Below, one piece after another: positions 38,207 to 47,123 of a DNA stretch of 64,000 nucleotides; position 1 is the first letter of the stretch, and every line of letters starts with the position of its first letter. The notes beneath the pieces were generated by a model that ran no database searches, was not told the origin of the DNA, and saw only the letters and a program-made list of their open reading frames with translations. Origin of the DNA: Luteolibacter sp. SL250 (lineage in GTDB: Bacteria > Verrucomicrobiota > Verrucomicrobiia > Verrucomicrobiales > Akkermansiaceae); NCBI RefSeq assembly GCF_026625605.1, contig NZ_CP113054.1:3472001-3536000 (forward strand), read 5' to 3'. A program made the translations under genes and the position numbers.

Positions 38207-38452
38207 ATGAGCAGCCATGTGGATCCACCGAAGCCTCCGGGGGAGGCAATATCCCTGTGTCCATTCTGTGACACCATTCCGGAACTGACCGAAGGTACGA
38301 ACCGTCTGGGTTCCCGCAATGGTCCGTCCGTGCGGTGCGCGAACCCGGCCTGCGTCGCCTGGAAGACCAATCTGTGCGAAGGAATCTACTTCACGCCGAA
38401 CGAGGCGATCAAGGCCTGGAACAAGCTCGCGAAAAAACTCCGGACCCGGTAA
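38207..38452 (+). CDS. Small zinc-ribbon protein, Lar-like
   Basis: An 81-residue protein from ATG 38207. It has two Cys pairs, CPFC (residues 18-21) and CANPAC (44-49), and a C-terminal AIKAWNKLAKKLR. The spacing CPFC...VRC..C...EAIxAWN is that of Lar-type restriction-alleviation zinc ribbons, which are often carried by phages and prophages. No phage genes are nearby, so it may be a domesticated or generic zinc-ribbon protein. It is too small for a firm functional call; the coding call itself is supported by Cys conservation and a sharp start. It lies 30 bases from the convergent haem protein gene. Confidence 0.65.
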   Translation: MSSHVDPPKPPGEAISLCPFCDTIPELTEGTNRLGSRNGPSVRCANPACVAWKTNLCEGIYFTPNEAIKAWNKLAKKLRTR

Positions 38453-38482
38453 GCCAACGTCAGACACATCCCTTGGCATGGT

Positions 38483-39013
38483 TCAGGGTTCCCGTTTCAC
38501 CGGCTGGAGCGGCATGGAGATGACAACGGCTGCCTTCCTCTCCTCCAGGCTGGTGCGGTCCGGCACGTGGCATTTCAGGCAGCGGTTCCCCAGGGGGATC
38601 ACCCCCGCATAGCGGTAGAGGCCCCCTTCCTTCATGTCATGCGCCTCCGCGCCGGAGGAGATCACCTCCACCGCCTTTTTCTCAAAGGCGTCATCCGCAC
38701 GGTGGTCCACGTTCATCGCCTTGGTATCCACCGCCAGCCACTCGATCCTCACCCCCCAGGTCTTCTCCATTTCTTCGAAGACATCTTCCAGGGATTCCGA
38801 CGGGATTTTTGATTTCTCCTCCTCCTTGAAGAAATCCCGGTGCATCACCTGGAGCGCGCCGTGGAGGACTTCATGCAGCAGTTGGGAGCGCAGCTTCGCC
38901 TCCTCCTCCAGCCGCTCCCCGTCAGCGGCGCGAGCCTGTCCCGGCAGCCAGAGCCACGGGAGCAACGCCAGCATGCCATAACAGACTTTCCGCCGGAGGA
39001 TCAGATGATTCAT
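38483..39013 (-). CDS. Exported Tll0287-like (DUF3365-type) haem-binding protein
   Basis: About 176 residues from ATG 39013. Residues 1-29 are a signal peptide (MLALLPWLWLPGQARA). The body has the long helices and mixed sheet of a Tll0287-like sensory domain: VRIEWLAVDTKAMNVDHRAD in the middle and YAGVIPLGNRCLKCHVPDR near the end. RCLKCH is a CxxCH c-type haem attachment motif, which is common in this family. Such domains sense redox or gas ligands and often stand alone or feed kinases. It is immediately upstream, on the same strand, of two-component genes lying beyond a 256-base gap, so a signalling link is possible but unproven. Confidence 0.78.
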   Translation of the reverse strand: MNHLILRRKVCYGMLALLPWLWLPGQARAADGERLEEEAKLRSQLLHEVLHGALQVMHRDFFKEEEKSKIPSESLEDVFEEMEKTWGVRIEWLAVDTKAMNVDHRADDAFEKKAVEVISSGAEAHDMKEGGLYRYAGVIPLGNRCLKCHVPDRTSLEERKAAVVISMPLQPVKREP

Positions 39014-39107
39014 ATCGTAATACGATACGCCTGGAATCCGCACCTCCTTCCATCCCGCCCGGTGGAGCGGTTCCCGAACACGAAAAATCGGTAGATGAAG
39101 CCTCTCT

Positions 39108-39171
39108 GGGGGGAATCACCTACCGATCTTCTTGTTGGGGGGAATTGGTTCGCCGCACCTGATTGGGGGGG
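39108..39171. promoter_or_regulatory. Three G-tracts at 28-29-base spacing upstream of the haem protein gene
   Basis: The 256-base gap between the haem protein and the kinase gene contains G6, G6 and G7 tracts starting at 39108, 39137 and 39165, each inside a similar flank (ATTCCCCCCAA-like on the minus strand). Near 39218-39231 lies the overlapping palindrome ATCACGTGATCACG. Both are candidate operators for the haem protein gene, which starts at 39013. No gene is visible here. This is a pattern observation without a known regulator. Confidence 0.3.
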
Positions 39172-39269
39172 AGTCATGCGCGACAAGTGCACCTTACCCA
39201 AAACCGGCCATCCCGCCATCACGTGATCACGTCAGGGTTATTCACAACCGGCGGTTCCGGAGGCGGCGG

Positions 39270-40832
39270 TCAGAAGCGGCGTTTCATCAGCGCACGGAGG
39301 TCTCCTGGGTTCACCGGCTTGGTGAGATGCTCGTCGAAGCCGGCCTCGGAGGTCCTTTTGCGGTCCTCCTCGCTCCCCCACCCGCTCAGGGCGACAATCC
39401 ATGCGCCCGGCTGGATGCTGCGGATCTTCCGCGCCGCTTCATAGCCGTCCACCACCGGCATGCCCAGGTCCAGGCACACCAGGTCCGGGGCGAAAGACTC
39501 CGCCGCCTTGATGGCCTGCGCGCCGTCGTAGGCCACCGAGGTTTCCATCCCCTCCATGATGAAGAACATGTTCAGGATGTCGGCGGTCGCCTTTCCGTCA
39601 TCCGCAATGAGCACCTTCAGCTTCTGCGGGGATGCGGCGTCCCGCTCCCCCTCCACCTCCCGTCCGTCAACCGGGGTCCCCTTGACCAACCCCGGAAAGA
39701 TGACGGTGAACTCGGAACCTTTCCCCTCCCCGCCGCTTTTCAGGGAGATATCCCCGCCGTGCATGTCCACCAGCGATTTCACCAGGGTCAGGCCGATGCC
39801 CAGCCCGTCCTTCGCCCCCGCCGCCCCTTGGTCGAACAGGTCGAAAATGCCCTCCTGGTGCTCCGGCTTGATGCCCTTGCCATTGTCCTTCACGGAGATC
39901 GTCAGTTTTCCGTCCTCGTCCGCCACCCGCAGGCAGATCTCCCCACCCCGCGGGGTGTATTTCGCCGCGTTCGACAACAGGTTGGCGATCACCTGTGCCA
40001 GGCGGTGGCTGTCCGCTTCAATCCGCCAGTCCGCCGGGGCGTTCACCATCGAGAACCGGTGGTCCATGCGGGTGATGAGCGGCTGCACGGACTCCACCGC
40101 CGCGTCCACCACCTCCGCCACGGAGATCCCATCAACCTGCAGTTCGATCTTCCCCATCGTGATGCGGGAAACGTCCAGCAGGTCATCGATCAGGCGGGCC
40201 ATCTGGCTGGTCTGCCGCTTCATCATCCCCGCCATCTTCTCCACCAACGCCGTATCGCCGGGGCTCCTCAGCAGGATGTCCACCCCGGTGAGGATGGGGG
40301 CGATGGGGTTGCGGAGTTCATGCGCCAGCATCGCCAGGAACTCATCCTTGGTGCGGTCCTCCTTCTCCAGCCGTGCGTTGGTCGCGGCCAACTGTTCATT
40401 GAGGTCCTGGAGCCGGTTCTGGCTTTCCTTCAGGTCCTGCCGCTGCCGGGCCAAGTCATAGAAGGTGCCCGCCTTGTTCAGCAGGATCGCCGGGTCGATG
40501 GGCTTCAGCAGGAAATCCACCGCACCCGTCTCATATCCCTGGATGCGGCGCTGCTGGTCCACGATGCCCGCCGTGAGGAAAATGATGGGCACCGCCTTGG
40601 TCCGCTCCGTGCCGCGCATCATCTCCGCAAGCTCGAACCCGGTCATCTCCGGCATCTGCACGTCCACGAAGGCGAGCGCGATCTCATGCACCAGCAGCAG
40701 TTCCAGCGCCTCCCGCCCGGAACGGGCCTTCAGCAAGGTGAGGCCGTCCCGTTTCAGGATGGCCTCCAGGGCGATGAGGTTCGACTCAAGGTCATCCACA
40801 AGGAGGAAGTTGATGTCAGGCTTGGGACTCAT
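39270..40832 (-). CDS. Response regulator-histidine kinase-response regulator hybrid
   Basis: A 520-residue soluble signalling protein with no membrane segment. Residues 5-125 are a receiver domain (phospho-acceptor Asp in FVDVQMPEM). A coiled coil follows, then HisKA with FLAMLAHELRNPI (His) and HATPase with LLSNAAKYTP, DNGKGI, GLGIGLTLVK. A second receiver occupies residues 400-520 (CLDLGMPVVDG, LTKPVNPGD). It is last in the operon, one base after cheB. The N-terminal receiver probably gates the kinase, and the C-terminal one accepts phosphate from it or another kinase. The output is not obvious: there is no DNA-binding or enzymatic effector. Confidence 0.93.
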   Translation of the reverse strand: MSPKPDINFLLVDDLESNLIALEAILKRDGLTLLKARSGREALELLLVHEIALAFVDVQMPEMTGFELAEMMRGTERTKAVPIIFLTAGIVDQQRRIQGYETGAVDFLLKPIDPAILLNKAGTFYDLARQRQDLKESQNRLQDLNEQLAATNARLEKEDRTKDEFLAMLAHELRNPIAPILTGVDILLRSPGDTALVEKMAGMMKRQTSQMARLIDDLLDVSRITMGKIELQVDGISVAEVVDAAVESVQPLITRMDHRFSMVNAPADWRIEADSHRLAQVIANLLSNAAKYTPRGGEICLRVADEDGKLTISVKDNGKGIKPEHQEGIFDLFDQGAAGAKDGLGIGLTLVKSLVDMHGGDISLKSGGEGKGSEFTVIFPGLVKGTPVDGREVEGERDAASPQKLKVLIADDGKATADILNMFFIMEGMETSVAYDGAQAIKAAESFAPDLVCLDLGMPVVDGYEAARKIRSIQPGAWIVALSGWGSEEDRKRTSEAGFDEHLTKPVNPGDLRALMKRRF

Positions 40833-40833
40833 A

Positions 40834-41439
40834 TCAGGAAAGGGTTCCGCCGGTTGGTTTCATGGCGTTGAGGAAGGTGGCGATGCCTTCCAGATCCAGC
40901 ACATAGGCTGCAGGGCAGGCGGAGATGGCGGAGGCGGGCATGTTCCGCCCTTCCGCGGTCGATGGATTCTGCACCAGGGCGCAGCCGCCGGCGGCGGACA
41001 CCGCGGCAAGGCCGGCGGCCCCGTCTTCGTTGGACCCGGTGAGGATCACGCCGGTGAGGCCGTCGCCGAAGACCGCCGCGGCGGACTCGAACAACACATC
41101 CACAGAAGGGCGTGAATAGTGGACCGCCTCATCCGAAGACAACGCCAGTGTGAAGTCCGGGTTCACCAGCAGGTGATAGTCCGGCGGGGCGAAATAGATG
41201 GTCCCGGGAACCAGCGGCTCCTTGTCCTCCGCTTCCTTGACCTGCATCGGACAGCGCTCGGAAAAGATCGCGGAAATCAGGCTGTCCGAATGCCGGGGCA
41301 GATGCACCACCACCATCACCGCATATGGATATCCGGCGGGCAGCGCCGGCAGGATGCGGCTGAGCGCCTCGATGGCCCCCACGGAGGCACCGATGACCAC
41401 CGCCGGAAACGGATCGTTGATCCGCACCTCCGTGTTCAT
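40834..41439 (-). CDS. cheB: CheB-type methylesterase without receiver domain
   Basis: A 201-residue CheB catalytic domain, which removes methyl groups from glutamate residues of receptors and deamidates glutamines. The likely triad is Ser19 in GASVGAIEAL, His46 in VVHLPRH and Asp139 in LTGSNEDGAAG. The N-terminal receiver domain found in chemotaxis CheB is absent, so phosphorylation by a kinase cannot control it directly. The start ATG 41439 overlaps the cheR stop in ATGA. No chemoreceptor, CheA or CheW is in the window. It may instead act on the neighbouring kinase (see findings). Confidence 0.93.
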   Translation of the reverse strand: MNTEVRINDPFPAVVIGASVGAIEALSRILPALPAGYPYAVMVVVHLPRHSDSLISAIFSERCPMQVKEAEDKEPLVPGTIYFAPPDYHLLVNPDFTLALSSDEAVHYSRPSVDVLFESAAAVFGDGLTGVILTGSNEDGAAGLAAVSAAGGCALVQNPSTAEGRNMPASAISACPAAYVLDLEGIATFLNAMKPTGGTLS

Positions 41440-42272
41440 GCCCCACCCTCCTTCTGATAGATCCGTTCATGCCGGTCGAACTCGGAGAAAGCCGCCGCGT
41501 GCGAGGAGAAGCGCAGGCTCTCCTTCGAGCCGATCCCCAGGAACCCCTTCCTCGAAAGCGAGTCCTTGAACAGGCCCACCGCCCGGTCCTGCAGCTCGCG
41601 GTTGAAGTAGATCAGCACGTTCCGGCAGGACACCAACTGGGTCTCCGCGAACACCGCGTCAGAGACCAGGCTGTGGTCGGAGAACACGGTGCGTTTCCGC
41701 AGGCTCTTGTCGAAGATCGCCCGCCCGTAGCCGGTGGAGTAGTAGTCGGAAAGGGAGCTGCGCCCGCCGGATGCCCGGTGGTTCGCCGTGAAAAGGGCCA
41801 GCCGGTCCAGATCATAGACGCCCGCCTGCGCTTTCTCCAGCGCATCCGTGTTGATGTCCGTGGCGTAGAAGATCGTGCGGTCTTCCAGACCCTCCTCGCG
41901 GAAGGTGATGACCAGTGAGTAAAGTTCTTCTCCGGAACTGCAACCCGCCACCCACACCTTCAGCGAGGGGTAGGTCCTCAGGTGCGGCAGCACCTTTTCC
42001 CGCAGCGCCCGGAAATAATGGGGATCCCGGAACATCTCGCTCACCTGCACGGTCAGGAACTGGAGCATCTTCCCCATCATCCCCTCCTCATGCAGGATGA
42101 GGTGCTGGAGCTGGGAGAAACTCGACAGGCCGAAATGCAGGCACGCCTGCCCCAGCCTCCGCCGCAGGGACGCCTCGGAGTAGCCCCGGAAATCATAGTG
42201 ATACCGCCTGTGGATCGCCTCCAGCAGCAATCCCAGCTCGATCTCCTCGATTTCCGATTCCTTAGATTTCAT
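41436..42272 (-). CDS. cheR: CheR-type protein-glutamate methyltransferase
   Basis: A 278-residue SAM-dependent methyltransferase. The N-terminal helical domain (residues 1-80, YDFRGYSEASLRRRL) is followed by VSEMFRDPHYF, the SAM-binding WVAGCSSGEELYSL, ATDINTDAL and the conserved CRNVLIYF. Chemotaxis CheR methylates glutamates in the coiled coils of receptors. I start it at ATG 42272, which overlaps the hybrid kinase stop in ATGA; a GTG four codons earlier is possible. There is no pentapeptide-tethered receptor in the window. Coupling to both neighbours by 4-base overlaps suggests tightly matched synthesis with the kinase and CheB. Confidence 0.93.
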   Translation of the reverse strand: MKSKESEIEEIELGLLLEAIHRRYHYDFRGYSEASLRRRLGQACLHFGLSSFSQLQHLILHEEGMMGKMLQFLTVQVSEMFRDPHYFRALREKVLPHLRTYPSLKVWVAGCSSGEELYSLVITFREEGLEDRTIFYATDINTDALEKAQAGVYDLDRLALFTANHRASGGRSSLSDYYSTGYGRAIFDKSLRKRTVFSDHSLVSDAVFAETQLVSCRNVLIYFNRELQDRAVGLFKDSLSRKGFLGIGSKESLRFSSHAAAFSEFDRHERIYQKEGGA

Positions 42273-45200
42273 CGCGGCATCCACACACGCACCAGGGAGA
42301 GCAGCTTCTCCACATCCAGCGGCTTGGCCAGGTAGTCATTCGCCCCGGCGGCCAGGCATTGCTCCTGGTCGCTGCGCATCGCCTTCGCGGTGAGGGAGAT
42401 GATCGGCAGTTTCTTCCATTCCTGCCTGCGGCGGATTTCCTTCATCGCGGTGATGCCGTCCATCTCCGGCATCATCACGTCCATCAGGACGAGATCGACC
42501 TTCTTCGCGGGATCCAGGAGTGACTCCTCCAGCGCCACCAGGGCCTCACGGCCATTCCGGGCGATCTTGACCTTCACCCCGCGGCCTTCCAGCAGGCTTG
42601 TCAGAGCGAAGACGTTCCGCACGTCATCCTCCGCGATGAGAATCCGGCGGCCTTCCAGCGCCTCATCCCGGCTGGTCGATTTCTCGATGAGCCTGCGTTT
42701 CTCCGCCGGAAGTTCGGACACCACCTGGTGCAGGAACAGGGTCACCTCATCCAGCAGGCGTTCCGGTGATTTCGCGCCCTTGATGATGATGGATTTCGAA
42801 TACTTGCGCAGACGCTGTTCCTCCTCGGAGCTCAGCACCCGACCGGTGTAGACGATGACCGGAGGGAAGGAGTAGGTGTGTTCCTTGCTCAGCTTCTCCA
42901 GCAGCGCGAAGCCGGACGCATCCGGCAGGCTGAGGTCCAGCACCATGCAGTCGAAGGTGGAACCGCCGAGCTGCTCCAGGCACTCCGCCGCCGTGCTGGC
43001 GCAGACCGCCTCGACATCCCGGGAACCCAGCAGGTCCCTCATGGCGTCCATCTGCACCGGATCATCCTCCACCAGCAGCACGCGGCGCACCTTCTGGCTG
43101 ATCTTCACCTCCAGCTTCCTGAAAGTCTCCACCAGTTGCTCCCGCTTCACCGGCTTCATCATGTAGCCGACCGCCCCCAGGGAGAGCGCGGTGTGGGTGT
43201 AGTCGCTCGCGGAAACCACGTGGACCGGAATGTGGCGTGTGTTTGGATCACTCTTCAACTGCTCCAGCACGATGAGGCCGCTGTTGTCCGGCAGGCCGAC
43301 GTCCAGGACGATGGCGCTCGGCACGAACCGCTTCGCCAGCCGCAGGGCTTCCTCCGCGCTGGTGGCCACCAGGCACTCGAAACTCATCTCCCGCGCCAGA
43401 TCATAGACGATCTCCGCGAAGGGCTTGTCATCCTCCACGACAAGGATCACGCGGCCCCGGCCGCTGATGGACGCCCGGTCATCCGGCACGCTGCCTTCCG
43501 TGATGGGCGCGGCCGGAGGTTCCGGAGCATGGCGAGATGTTTCTTCCAGCAGCCGCGCCAGGTCCGGCGCCTGCTCCGCGGGAACAGCCGCCGGAGCGGG
43601 ACGCGGAGTGGCCGCTTCCCACACTTCCGGTGCCAGCAGGGTGAAGGTGCTGCCTTTCCCGATCTCGCTCACCAACCGCAGTTCACCCCCCAGCAGGCGG
43701 GCCAGGTTCCGGGAAATGGACAGACCCAGTCCGGTTCCGCCGTACTTCCGGCTGGTCCCCGCATCCCCTTGGAAGAATGGGTCGAAAATCGCCCGGCGCT
43801 TTTCCGGGGCGATGCCGATGCCCGTGTCGCTCACCTTGAAGCTGAGCTGGTTTCTCGGACCACGCCCCACGCGCAGCGCGACCTCCCCCTTTTCGGTGAA
43901 CTTCAGCGCGTTCGAGAGCAGGTTCTTGAGGACCTGCTCCAGCCGCTGCGGGTCGGTCTCCATCGTCGCAGGCAGGCCCGCATCCACCTCCACGGTGAGT
44001 TTCACGCCTTTCTCGCGGGCGATCGGCTCGAAGATGTCCCGCATGTTGCCCGCGACATCCGCCAGCGTCACCCGCACCGGGGAGATGTCCATGTGTCCGG
44101 CCTCGATCTTCGACAGGTCCAGCACATCGTTGATCAGGTTCAGCAGATCATTGCCGGCGGACTCGATGGTGTGCGCGTATTTCACCTGCTCCGCCGTCAG
44201 GTTTCCGCCCCGGTTTTCCGAAAGCAGCTTCGCCAGGATCAGGGAGGAGTTCAGCGGCGTGCGCAGCTCGTGCGACATGTTCGCCAGGAAGTCCGACTTG
44301 TAGCGGCTGGCCTGCTCCACCTCCGCGGCCTGGATCTCCAGCGCCACCTTCGAGTCCAGAAGGTCGGCCTTCTGCCGCTCCAGGATCTGGGTCTGCTCCT
44401 CGAGCTGGGTGTTGATCTGCTCCATCTCCGTCTGCTGCAGCTCCAGCCGGGCCTGGGTTTCCTTCAGCGCGCGCGTCTGCTCGTCCAGTTCCTCGTTGGA
44501 CACCCGCAGTTCCTCGCTCTGGGTCTGCACCTCCTCGCTCTGCCGCTGCGTCTCCTCCAGCAGTTCCTGCAGGTTCTCCCGGTAGAGGGAGGACCTGACG
44601 GCCATCCCCACCAGTTCGCCGATCTGTGAGAGGAATTGCTGCTTCTCCTCATTCAGGGGATGGATGAAGCCCAGCTCGATCACCGCATTGACGGTGTCAT
44701 CCACCTGCGCCGGAATCACCAGCAGGTGCCGCGGCACACCCTCACCCAGCCCGGAAGCCACGGTGAGGTAACCTTCCGGAACATCATCGACGCGCTGCAA
44801 CGCTTTCTCCGTGACCGCACGGCCGAGCAAGCCCTCGCCCACCGCGAATTTCGAAGGCACGGCACCGTTGGAGGTCCCCACCAGCGCCACCCGTTCGAAA
44901 CCACCCTTGCGGCTGACGAACATCACGCCCGCGTGGGCGTCCACGTACCGCGAGAGAAATCCGAGGACGCCCTCCGCCAGAAGCTCCAACCTGAGCTCCC
45001 CGGCCATGGATGCCGCCAGCTCGATCCGTCCCGCCTGGGACCACTCCTGGCGCTTCCTCTGTTCTTGGTTGCGGCGGAGCAGCCACATGACGGAATAGGA
45101 AAGAACCAGTCCCAGCACCGCCGTGATCACTCCGCTGGCGATGGTCGCCTTGTGCGTCTGCTCCATTTCCGAGATCCGCAGGTCCCGGACTCTCCGCTCC

Positions 45201-45724
45201 TCCTGTTTCATCAGCGCCAGGTTGTCGCGCAGGCCATCCATGACGCGACGTCCCCGGTCCGTGACAACCACTGCCAGGGCGGGCTCGAAGCCCCGCTCCC
45301 TGCGGATCTGGATGGTTTCCTCCATCTCAGCGAACTTCGCGGAGATCAGCACCTCCACCTTTGGCAGGAGTTCCTGGTGGATTGCATTTCCCGAAGTGAT
45401 TTTCCTCAGCTTCACCAATTCCGCCTCCACTCCCGTACGGGCATTGAAGTAAGGCCGGAGATAGTCCTCGTTCCCCGTGATGAGATAACCCCGCTGGCCG
45501 GTTTCCCCGTCCTTCATGTAGGACAGAACATTTTCCAGCGAAACGATCACCGTGTGGGTGTTCTCCACCTGCCGCATGCCCTCACGCAGGGCGGTGGTGT
45601 TCCGGAAAGCATTGAAGCCGCTGAGGAGAAAGAAAATCACCGCACCGGCGAATCCCAGATAGAGCGGCAGGTTGCCGGTGCGCGTCTTAGGTGCTGGGAG
45701 TGGGGCGGATTGGGACAACGGCAT
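42269..45724 (-). CDS. CHASE3-GAF hybrid histidine kinase with three receiver domains
   Basis: About 1151 residues from ATG 45724. TM1 is at 20-38 and TM2 at 197-216, with a periplasmic CHASE3 helical bundle between (typical GETGQRGYLITGNEDYL at 73-89). A GAF-like domain is at 240-385. Residues 385-475 are a long coiled coil unusually rich in Glu/Gln pairs. HisKA follows with phospho-acceptor His485 (NMSHELRTP), then HATPase (LLSNALKFTEKG, DTGIGI, GGTGLGLSI). Three receivers are at about 785-900, 912-1030 and 1050-1150 (acceptors in VLDVGLPD, VLDLSLPD, LMDVMMPEM). The three receivers suggest a multi-step relay or a phosphate sink. It is first in the operon with cheR, cheB and the second kinase. 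Confidence 0.93.
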   Translation of the reverse strand: MPLSQSAPLPAPKTRTGNLPLYLGFAGAVIFFLLSGFNAFRNTTALREGMRQVENTHTVIVSLENVLSYMKDGETGQRGYLITGNEDYLRPYFNARTGVEAELVKLRKITSGNAIHQELLPKVEVLISAKFAEMEETIQIRRERGFEPALAVVVTDRGRRVMDGLRDNLALMKQEERRVRDLRISEMEQTHKATIASGVITAVLGLVLSYSVMWLLRRNQEQRKRQEWSQAGRIELAASMAGELRLELLAEGVLGFLSRYVDAHAGVMFVSRKGGFERVALVGTSNGAVPSKFAVGEGLLGRAVTEKALQRVDDVPEGYLTVASGLGEGVPRHLLVIPAQVDDTVNAVIELGFIHPLNEEKQQFLSQIGELVGMAVRSSLYRENLQELLEETQRQSEEVQTQSEELRVSNEELDEQTRALKETQARLELQQTEMEQINTQLEEQTQILERQKADLLDSKVALEIQAAEVEQASRYKSDFLANMSHELRTPLNSSLILAKLLSENRGGNLTAEQVKYAHTIESAGNDLLNLINDVLDLSKIEAGHMDISPVRVTLADVAGNMRDIFEPIAREKGVKLTVEVDAGLPATMETDPQRLEQVLKNLLSNALKFTEKGEVALRVGRGPRNQLSFKVSDTGIGIAPEKRRAIFDPFFQGDAGTSRKYGGTGLGLSISRNLARLLGGELRLVSEIGKGSTFTLLAPEVWEAATPRPAPAAVPAEQAPDLARLLEETSRHAPEPPAAPITEGSVPDDRASISGRGRVILVVEDDKPFAEIVYDLAREMSFECLVATSAEEALRLAKRFVPSAIVLDVGLPDNSGLIVLEQLKSDPNTRHIPVHVVSASDYTHTALSLGAVGYMMKPVKREQLVETFRKLEVKISQKVRRVLLVEDDPVQMDAMRDLLGSRDVEAVCASTAAECLEQLGGSTFDCMVLDLSLPDASGFALLEKLSKEHTYSFPPVIVYTGRVLSSEEEQRLRKYSKSIIIKGAKSPERLLDEVTLFLHQVVSELPAEKRRLIEKSTSRDEALEGRRILIAEDDVRNVFALTSLLEGRGVKVKIARNGREALVALEESLLDPAKKVDLVLMDVMMPEMDGITAMKEIRRRQEWKKLPIISLTAKAMRSDQEQCLAAGANDYLAKPLDVEKLLSLVRVWMPR

Positions 45725-45979
45725 GGTGGCGTGGATGGAAATGCGTGTTGCTCCGTCACTCCCCCCGGACTCAGGGGGCACGGAACAACAGCCCCCGAGG
45801 TTAGAATTCCGCGGCTCATCGTAACAATTCCGCACTTCCCCGAATTCCGCGTCCCAATGACGGCATATTGCACGTTTTAGCTCTTTTTAACGACAATATG
45901 AGGCAAATTCCACCCATTCCAGAGCAGCTGCAGGGAGCTGTCCTTTCAGCATCGCCAGATCAGGCGCAGATCGATAGGC

Positions 45980-46669
45980 ATGCCCTCAGGCATGGAGATC
46001 CGCTGCATCCTCTTCGATCTTGATCGCACCCTTCTGGACCGCGACCGCTCATTCCTGGCATTTTCCGCCGCTCAATACGATCGTTTCCGCCCGCAGTTGG
46101 CTGGGGTTCCGCCCGACCGCTTTGTTGAATCCTTCATCCGTCTGGATGACCGTGGCATGCTTTGGAAGGATGAGGTTTACCAGCGCCTCATCGACGAACT
46201 GGGTATCCGCTCGCTCACCTGGGAGCAGCTCTACCAGGACTTCACCGACCGCGTGGCGGATCATTATGTCTCCTTCCCGAATGTGCGGGAGACCCTGGCC
46301 GGACTGGCGGAGACCCACACCCTCGGAATCATCACCAACGGACGGACGTTCTTCCAACAGCGCTCGATCCGCACCCTGGGGATCGAACCATTCTTTTCGG
46401 CCATCCTCATTTCGGAAAAAGAGGGTCTCCGCAAACCGGATCCAGCCATCTTCCACCGCGCCACTTCATTGCTCGGCGTGACTCCCGCAGAAACAGCCTA
46501 TGTCGGCGACCATCCCGTGAATGACATGCAGGCCCCGCGGAACGCCGGGATGTTGGCGGTGTGGAAACGGAACGATGATCATGCGGACGCTCCATGTGAC
46601 GCCCGTTTCGATCATTTCGACCAGTTGCCCCGGATCATCCGTGAGCTGGAAAACGAACACTCTGTCTGA
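45980..46669 (+). CDS. HAD-superfamily hydrolase
   Basis: A 229-residue HAD enzyme. Motif I is CILFDLDRTLLDRD (nucleophile Asp in FDLD), with an Arg replacing the common Gly after the second Asp. Motif II is IITNGRTFFQQ, the Lys is in EGLRKPDPAIFHRA, and motif IV is YVGDHPVNDMQAP. The helical cap between motifs I and II is of the YjjG/haloacid dehalogenase type. Likely a small-phosphate ester phosphatase, perhaps for nucleotides. The start ATG 45980 is used; an internal ATG four codons later is also possible. It ends 7 bases before the Nudix gene, suggesting co-transcription and a nucleotide clean-up role (inference). Confidence 0.88.
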   Translation: MPSGMEIRCILFDLDRTLLDRDRSFLAFSAAQYDRFRPQLAGVPPDRFVESFIRLDDRGMLWKDEVYQRLIDELGIRSLTWEQLYQDFTDRVADHYVSFPNVRETLAGLAETHTLGIITNGRTFFQQRSIRTLGIEPFFSAILISEKEGLRKPDPAIFHRATSLLGVTPAETAYVGDHPVNDMQAPRNAGMLAVWKRNDDHADAPCDARFDHFDQLPRIIRELENEHSV

Positions 46670-46676
46670 ACGCCCC

Positions 46677-47123
46677 ATGTCACCTTACTACCAGCGGCTG
46701 CGTGAGGCCATCGGCACGGATCTCCTGCTCATCCCGGCGGTGGCGGCGGTCATTCATGACAGTGCCGGGCGGCTGCTGCTCCAGGAAAAGCATGACGGCT
46801 CCTGGAGCCTGCCAGCGGGAGCGATCGAACCCGGGGAAACGCCGGAGGAAGCCGTCGCCCGGGAAGTCAGGGAGGAGACCGGCCTTTCCTGCACGGATTG
46901 CTCCGTGCTCCGGGTGCTGGGTGGGCCGGAGTTCCGGCACACCTACCAGAACGGGGATGAGGTGGAATACCTCATCGTCCTGTTCCGGTGCCAGGTCTCC
47001 GACGACGGCTCCCCGCCGACGGACGTGGAAGAAACACGCTGCCTTGCCTGGTTCACACGGGAGGATTTCCCGGGATTGGCGCTGCCCTATGACATGGAGC
47101 TGCTTTTCCAGGCGGTGCCCTAG
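46677..47123 (+). CDS. Nudix hydrolase
   Basis: A 148-residue Nudix enzyme. The Nudix box runs from GAIEPGETPEEAVAREV to REETGL at residues 44-66, preceded by SWSLPAG. The short N-terminal part (YYQRLREAIGTDLLLIPAVA) is typical of Nudix proteins annotated as pyrophosphohydrolases of the MutT/ADP-ribose pyrophosphatase type. The start at ATG 46677 gives the expected length; a frame open from 46521 overlaps the HAD gene without family similarity. The substrate is unknown. Its stop codon TAG shares CTAG with the stop of the opposite gene, a tail-to-tail overlap of three bases. Confidence 0.92.
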   Translation: MSPYYQRLREAIGTDLLLIPAVAAVIHDSAGRLLLQEKHDGSWSLPAGAIEPGETPEEAVAREVREETGLSCTDCSVLRVLGGPEFRHTYQNGDEVEYLIVLFRCQVSDDGSPPTDVEETRCLAWFTREDFPGLALPYDMELLFQAVP

